A DNA stretch of 64,000 nucleotides, from NCBI RefSeq assembly GCF_002953255.1, contig NZ_CP026498.1, positions 7,153,562 to 7,217,561 on the forward strand, read 5' to 3'. The notes below the pieces were generated by a model that did not search any database, was not told where the DNA came from, and worked only from the letters and a program-made list of their open reading frames with translations. This document shows positions 60,110-64,000 of this stretch, piece by piece (the first letter of the stretch is position 1; each line of letters begins with the position of its first letter). Origin of the DNA: Streptomyces sp. CB01881 (GTDB lineage Bacteria; Actinomycetota; Actinomycetes; Streptomycetales; Streptomycetaceae). Both the position numbers and the translations under genes were made by a program.

Positions 60110-60874
60110 TCAGCCCCCGTTCTGCAGCCGCTGGAGCAGGTCGGCATCGCCCTCCATCCGCAGCGAGCCGGCCGGGATGCGCATGTACATGAGCAGGGCC
60201 ATCTCACTCGCCGTGCCGTAGATGGCGGCGGTGGGCTTGCTCTCGGCGGCCTCCGCCGCGGTGAGGCGGGTGAAGCGGGAACCGGCGGCGTCCACCGTCT
60301 GGCGCCAGGAGCCGGCTTCGGCTGCGTGGTAGTCCATGGTCGCGGGCTCGCCCGGCCACGGGTCCGTGACGGTGCAGACGGTGGCGAGGAACTCCTCGAT
60401 GGCGTCGGCCGCCTCGGTCGTCGGCAGCTCCTGCGGGTTGCCGGAGGCCAGCTGGGCGTCGTAGGTGTGGATCAGCGACTCCGGGACGCGGCGGCGGGCC
60501 ACGGCGGCCACCGTGTGCGGCGAGGCCAGCGGCTCCCACCAGGCCCAGCAGCCCCGGTCCGGGCCGGCCTCGCGCAGAGCAGTAAGCAGCTGCTCCGTCG
60601 AGTCGGCCAGCCAGGTTATGAGGGCCTCGCGCTCCCTGGGCGCCGCCAGCCCGTCCTTGCTCGGCCGCTCGTCGCCCGGCGCGGTGTTCCGCACGATGTA
60701 GGCCCAGAAGCGGTCCCCCTCACTGAGGTGGTTCGCCAGGTCGTACAGCGTCCAGCCCGGGCAGGACGGGACGTCGGCGTCGAGGCTGGGGGCCGCGGCG
60801 ACGGCGTCGCGGAACGCGGCGGACCGCTCGTCAATCATCCGCAGCAGGGTGGGGAAGTAGAGGTGCTCAGTCAC
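60110..60874 (-). CDS. Mycothiol-dependent maleylpyruvate isomerase-like (DinB-fold) protein
   Basis: The 254-residue protein has an N-terminal DinB/MDMPI domain (VPSCPGWTLYDLANHLSEGD) with metal-ligand-type His and a C-terminal MDMPI_C region (ESLIHTYDAQLASGNPQELP, MALLMYMRIPAGSLRMEGDA). Family members are mycothiol-dependent isomerases or transferases; the substrate is unknown. The last codon overlaps the IS remnant end. Confidence 0.85.
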   Translation of the reverse strand: MTEHLYFPTLLRMIDERSAAFRDAVAAAPSLDADVPSCPGWTLYDLANHLSEGDRFWAYIVRNTAPGDERPSKDGLAAPREREALITWLADSTEQLLTALREAGPDRGCWAWWEPLASPHTVAAVARRRVPESLIHTYDAQLASGNPQELPTTEAADAIEEFLATVCTVTDPWPGEPATMDYHAAEAGSWRQTVDAAGSRFTRLTAAEAAESKPTAAIYGTASEMALLMYMRIPAGSLRMEGDADLLQRLQNGG

Positions 60875-60940
60875 GCAGATCTTGTATCACCCGAACCGGA
60901 ACTCCCGCACTCGATTTAGGCCCCCCAAATGAGACGTCCT

Positions 60941-61474
60941 CTAACTGCGCCGGCGGACCCGGCTTTCGAGGCCGCTGCGGACCTGGCGGCTCAGCGCCCC
61001 GGCCGCCGCCGCGAGGAAGACGAAGTTGTACGCGATCTGCAGCATCACCACCAGCCGGGGCGCCTGGCCGGACGGGGTGATGTCGCCGTAGCCGACCGTC
61101 GCCATCGTGACGACGGTGAAGTAGAGCGAGTCCAACCGGGTGTTGAGCCCGACGAACTCGTCGGGCTGGGCGCCGAGGACGTAGTAGGTGCTGGCGAAGA
61201 CGGTCAGGACGAGGCAGATCAGGAAGATGATCCACACTCCTGGATGGTGGCCGGTGCCGACCAGGATGTCGATCATCCGGGCCATCAGGAACCAGGTCAT
61301 GCCGATCAGGACGGCCGCGAAGACCAGCCAGCTGACCACCGGCCGGTCCTCGCCGAAGTACCGCAGCGGCAGGGTGAAGTACGCGATCATCAGCGCGGTG
61401 AACGACCCCAGCAGCAGGCACCAGGCCCGCAGGTCGATGCGGTCCCGGGGCGGCGGGGGCTGGTCGTCGGACAT
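60941..61474 (-). CDS. Two-TM potassium channel family protein
   Basis: The 177-residue protein has the selectivity filter TVGYGD (126-131) preceded by DSLYFTVVTMA and followed by a pore-lining helix (LVVMLQIAYNFVFLAAAAGA). Two to three further hydrophobic segments precede the pore. ATG 61474 (MSDDQPPPPRD) has GGAGG 9 bp upstream. No RCK/TrkA-N domain is present. Confidence 0.92.
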   Translation of the reverse strand: MSDDQPPPPRDRIDLRAWCLLLGSFTALMIAYFTLPLRYFGEDRPVVSWLVFAAVLIGMTWFLMARMIDILVGTGHHPGVWIIFLICLVLTVFASTYYVLGAQPDEFVGLNTRLDSLYFTVVTMATVGYGDITPSGQAPRLVVMLQIAYNFVFLAAAAGALSRQVRSGLESRVRRRS

Positions 61475-61540
61475 CCCGTTCAGCCTCCGGCCCCGCACCG
61501 GGCCGCGCCCGCCGGGTTGCTCCGTCCGGGGCGGGCGGCC

Positions 61541-62188
61541 TCAGCCAGCCAGGTCGTGCTGGATCGCCAGCACGGCCAGCCGGACCCGGTTGGGGCTGCC
61601 GGTCTTGGCCATCAGGTTGGAGACATGGGTCTTCACCGTGGTCACGCCCAGGTGCATCCGCTCGGCGATCTCGATGTTCGAGAGCCCGCCGGCGATGTGC
61701 CGCAGCACCTCGTGCTCGCGCCCGGTGATGCCGCCCACCGGCTGCCGACGGCCGTCCTCGCCGGTCCAGTCGGACGCGGCGCGGGCGACCACCCGCCGCA
61801 GCACGGCCGGGCTGTACGGGCTCTCGCCGGCCGCCGCCCGCCGGACGGCGTCGAGGACGGCGGCGGGCTCGACGTCCTTGGCGAGGAAGCCGCAGGCGCC
61901 GGCGGCGAGGGCCGGGTAGAGACGGTCGTCGTCGTCGAAAGTGGTGAGGACGACGATCCGGGCGGAGGGCAGCAGACGGTTCAGCTCCCGGGTGGCGACG
62001 ATGCCGTCGGTGCCGGGCATGTGGAGGTCCATCAGGACGACGTCGGGGCGCAGCCGCAGGGCCAGCTCGACGGCCTGCGCGCCGTCCGCGGCCTCGCCGG
62101 CGACGGCCAGGTCCCCGGTGGACTCGCAGAGCATCCGCACGCCGGCCCGGACGAGCTGCTGGTCGTCGACGATCAGGACGCCGATCAC
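61541..62188 (-). CDS. NarL/LuxR-type response regulator
   Basis: The 215-residue protein has a receiver domain (phosphoacceptor Asp54 in VVLMDLHMPG, acidic D8/D9, Lys in LAKDVEP) and a C-terminal LuxR HTH (ITGREHEVLRHIAGGLSNIE, IAERMHLGVTTVKTHVSNLM). GTG 62188 overlaps the sensor kinase stop (GTGA). Confidence 0.95.
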   Translation of the reverse strand: MIGVLIVDDQQLVRAGVRMLCESTGDLAVAGEAADGAQAVELALRLRPDVVLMDLHMPGTDGIVATRELNRLLPSARIVVLTTFDDDDRLYPALAAGACGFLAKDVEPAAVLDAVRRAAAGESPYSPAVLRRVVARAASDWTGEDGRRQPVGGITGREHEVLRHIAGGLSNIEIAERMHLGVTTVKTHVSNLMAKTGSPNRVRLAVLAIQHDLAG

Positions 62189-63600
62189 GCGGCACCCCCG
62201 TACGCCTTCACGGCCGCCCCCTCGGCGCCGGCCGTCCGAGCGCCCACCGCCACCGGCCCGGCGACCTGGCTGGGAGCGCCCACTGTCCCCGGTCCTGCGG
62301 GCGAACCCGGCCCGGGGACCGCCCCCCGCACGGCGAACGCTCCCGGGACGGCCGGTGCGCCCCCGCCGGCCGTCAGCGGCCAGGACGCCGCGAGGCGCCA
62401 GCCGCCGGGCACCGGTCCGGCCTCGACCGTCCCGCCGACCAGGGCCACCCGCTCGCGCATGCCGAGCAGCCCGTGGCCGCCGCCGACACCGCCGACACCG
62501 CCGGGGGCGGCGTGGTGCTCCCGGGGCAGCTCGTTCTCCAGCTCCAGTCGCACGCGCTCCCCTTCCGTGGTGACCTCCGTCGTGGCCCGCAGCCGGACCC
62601 TCGCCCCCGCGCCCGCGTGCCGGGCGACGTTGGCCAGGCCCTCCTGCACCAGCCGCAGCACCGTCAGCCCGCCGATCGCGTCCAGCTCGCCGAGCCGCCC
62701 GCCGATGTCGGCGTCGACCCGGAGTCCGGCCCGCCGGGAGCGTTCGACCACCCCGTGGACGGCGGCGGGCAGGTCGGTGGTCTCGGCCAGCAGCGGGGCC
62801 AGGTGTTCCGCGTCGGGCTCGCGCAGGGCCGCGAGCAGCCGCCGCAGGTCGGCGAGGGCGGTGGTGGCGCCCGCGTGCACGTCGTCCAGGACGGCGGCCA
62901 GCCGCGGGTCGGTGCTGGGCAGGACGTGCCGGGCGACGCCGACCCTCAGCACCGTCGAGGCCAGGTGGTGGGCGACCATGTCGTGCAACTCTCGCGCGAT
63001 CGCCGCACGTTCGCCCATCCGGGCGCCCCACTCGGCGAGGTCGCGGCTGTGCTCGGCCTCGCGGGCCCGCTCCTGGGCCGTCCTCGCGGCCTGCTCGGCC
63101 GACCGGAGGTAGCCGGCGAGCAGCACCGGGACGCCGCCGACCACCGCCGTCCGGTAGAGCGCGCCCGGGACGCGGCAGAGCAGCTCGGACCAGAGCGGCC
63201 CGGAGCCCGGCAGCCCCGACCACGGCAGTCCCGACCACGCGAGCCCCGACCAGGCGGCGGCCAGCTGGGCGGCGGCCAGGGCGGCGCCGGCGACGGCGGT
63301 CGGCGCGCCCCAGCGGCGCAGGGCCAGTTCGAAGAAGGCGGCGGCCACACCGGCCTTGACCTCGACGTGCACGTGGGCGGCGGCCGGGGCGGCGGTGAGC
63401 GCCAGCAGCGTGCACTGCCCGAGCGCGACCGCCAGCGGCCACCGGCCGCCGAACGCGGCCAGGGCCGGTGCGCCGAGGCCGATCGCCCAGCCGCCCGCGC
63501 CCAGCTCCGCCGGGTGGCCCATCAGCAGCAGGTACCCGAGCCCGGACGCCACCAGGGCGGGCCGCAGCAGCCGCAGGCCCCACCACCGTGTTCCCGTCAT
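62185..63600 (-). CDS. HisKA_3 sensor histidine kinase
   Basis: The 471-residue kinase has five or six N-terminal membrane segments (1-165) with a short periplasmic-type Trp-Ser-Gly-Leu repeat (117-134). The dimerisation helix carries phospho-His206 in ELHDMVAHHL, and an HATPase domain follows (LVQEGLANVARHAGAGARVR; GHGLLGMRERVALVGG). A Pro/Gly/Ala-rich tail ends the protein. It pairs with the response regulator; signal unknown. Confidence 0.93.
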   Translation of the reverse strand: MTGTRWWGLRLLRPALVASGLGYLLLMGHPAELGAGGWAIGLGAPALAAFGGRWPLAVALGQCTLLALTAAPAAAHVHVEVKAGVAAAFFELALRRWGAPTAVAGAALAAAQLAAAWSGLAWSGLPWSGLPGSGPLWSELLCRVPGALYRTAVVGGVPVLLAGYLRSAEQAARTAQERAREAEHSRDLAEWGARMGERAAIARELHDMVAHHLASTVLRVGVARHVLPSTDPRLAAVLDDVHAGATTALADLRRLLAALREPDAEHLAPLLAETTDLPAAVHGVVERSRRAGLRVDADIGGRLGELDAIGGLTVLRLVQEGLANVARHAGAGARVRLRATTEVTTEGERVRLELENELPREHHAAPGGVGGVGGGHGLLGMRERVALVGGTVEAGPVPGGWRLAASWPLTAGGGAPAVPGAFAVRGAVPGPGSPAGPGTVGAPSQVAGPVAVGARTAGAEGAAVKAYGGAA

Positions 63601-63728
63601 GCTGTCGAGACTAGGGTCGGGCCGGCCCGGGCTGATCGTCCCTCAGGGTGAGAACGGGCCTCCTCCTTCAGGCCGGTCGGCATGGGCCGGTCGGCGAGGG
63701 CCGGGCGACGACCCGGCCGGACCCGGCG

Positions 63729-63986
63729 TCAATGGGCCGGCTGCTGCGCCCCGTCGGGTTCGTCCAGGAACTCCACCACCGCCAGTACGACCAGGAGAAC
63801 CAGCCCGATGATGAGCAGGACCAGTGGTGTGGGGTAGCTCCAGAGCACGAACGCCACCACCGCGGCCACGACCGAACCCCACATGAGCCAGGACTTCCAG
63901 CGGTGGACGAAGCGGCCGACCGCGCCGAGCCGCAGCCCTGCGCCCTCCGCGGCGTGCCGCGTCCCGCCGAGGCCCGCCCGCCACAT
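63729..63986 (-). CDS. Small two-helix membrane protein
   Basis: An 85-residue protein with two hydrophobic segments (WLMWGSVVAAVVAFVLW and PLVLLIIGLVLLVVLAVVEF) after a basic N-terminus (LGAVGRFVHRWKS). The start at 63986 is close to the window edge, but a full-length protein is plausible. No family recognised. Confidence 0.65.
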   Translation of the reverse strand: MWRAGLGGTRHAAEGAGLRLGAVGRFVHRWKSWLMWGSVVAAVVAFVLWSYPTPLVLLIIGLVLLVVLAVVEFLDEPDGAQQPAH

Positions 63987-64000
63987 GCCGCGGACCGCTC

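Overview
The window comes from a high-GC actinomycete, almost certainly a Streptomyces or Kitasatospora. Third codon positions are strongly G/C, GTG starts and 1-17 bp gene overlaps are common, and typical streptomycete families occur (WhiJ-like XRE/DUF5753 regulators with DUF397 partners, DUF6879, ECF sigma factors, LAxTG-anchored surface proteins, MatB, Nudix and GNAT enzymes). GC saturation opens very long antisense frames; these were set aside.

Layout. 1-3.1 kb: an IS5-type transposase 3' end, then a minus-strand flavoprotein/Nudix operon whose first gene, a TPR regulator, has lost its HTH half and carries a frameshift. 3.5-18.3 kb: a compact biosynthetic cluster read here as a polycyclic tetramate macrolactam (PTM) cluster: sterol-desaturase-type hydroxylase, iterative PKS-NRPS (KS-AT-DH-KR-ACP-C-A-PCP-TE), cytochrome P450, phytoene-dehydrogenase-like FAD enzyme and zinc-independent MDR reductase. 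The last four overlap, and a strong hairpin ends the cluster. 18.3-32.8 kb: mostly household and accessory genes (RNA methyltransferases, a kinase-like/flippase fusion, SDR with its divergent XRE regulator, serine hydrolase, ECF sigma, STAS protein, two Nudix-related loci, a Clp-N/HTH protein with a leaderless dyad-rich promoter, GNATs, a phosphatase). 33.2-40.1 kb: an ECF sigma factor and probable anti-sigma factor joined at an A8 run, then a MatA/MatB-like envelope polysaccharide locus and a PASTA-less Ser/Thr kinase. 40.2-43.2 kb: an SDR, an orphan Imm49-type immunity protein and an HSL-like hydrolase; twin TetR-type operators lie between the first two.

43.4-47.4 kb is a second natural-product locus: a DUF6879/XRE regulatory trio followed by a graspetide (omega-ester RiPP) precursor, an ATP-grasp ligase and a PIMT-type methyltransferase. 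The precursor has an Asp-Gly step in its Thr-rich core, suggesting an aspartimide-containing graspetide. 47.6-54.4 kb: an orphan contractile-system tail-tube protein, an MGT-type glycosyltransferase, unknown proteins, and a WhiJ/AbaA-type locus (XRE, two duplicated DUF397 proteins, divergent HATPase operon). 54.4-58.8 kb: two LAxTG-anchored surface proteins sharing almost identical promoter, leader, anchor and terminator but with different ectodomains. They flank a Fic-domain gene pair. 58.9-64 kb: HEAT and VOC proteins, an IS5-type remnant, a mycothiol-dependent enzyme, a K+ channel, a two-component system and a small membrane protein.

The most interesting points are the PTM cluster with a readable ornithine code, the probable aspartimidylated graspetide, the slippery sigma/anti-sigma junction, and the cassette-like duplicated surface-protein genes. 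No CRISPR array, rRNA or tRNA was recognised. All calls are by reading; no database search was run.
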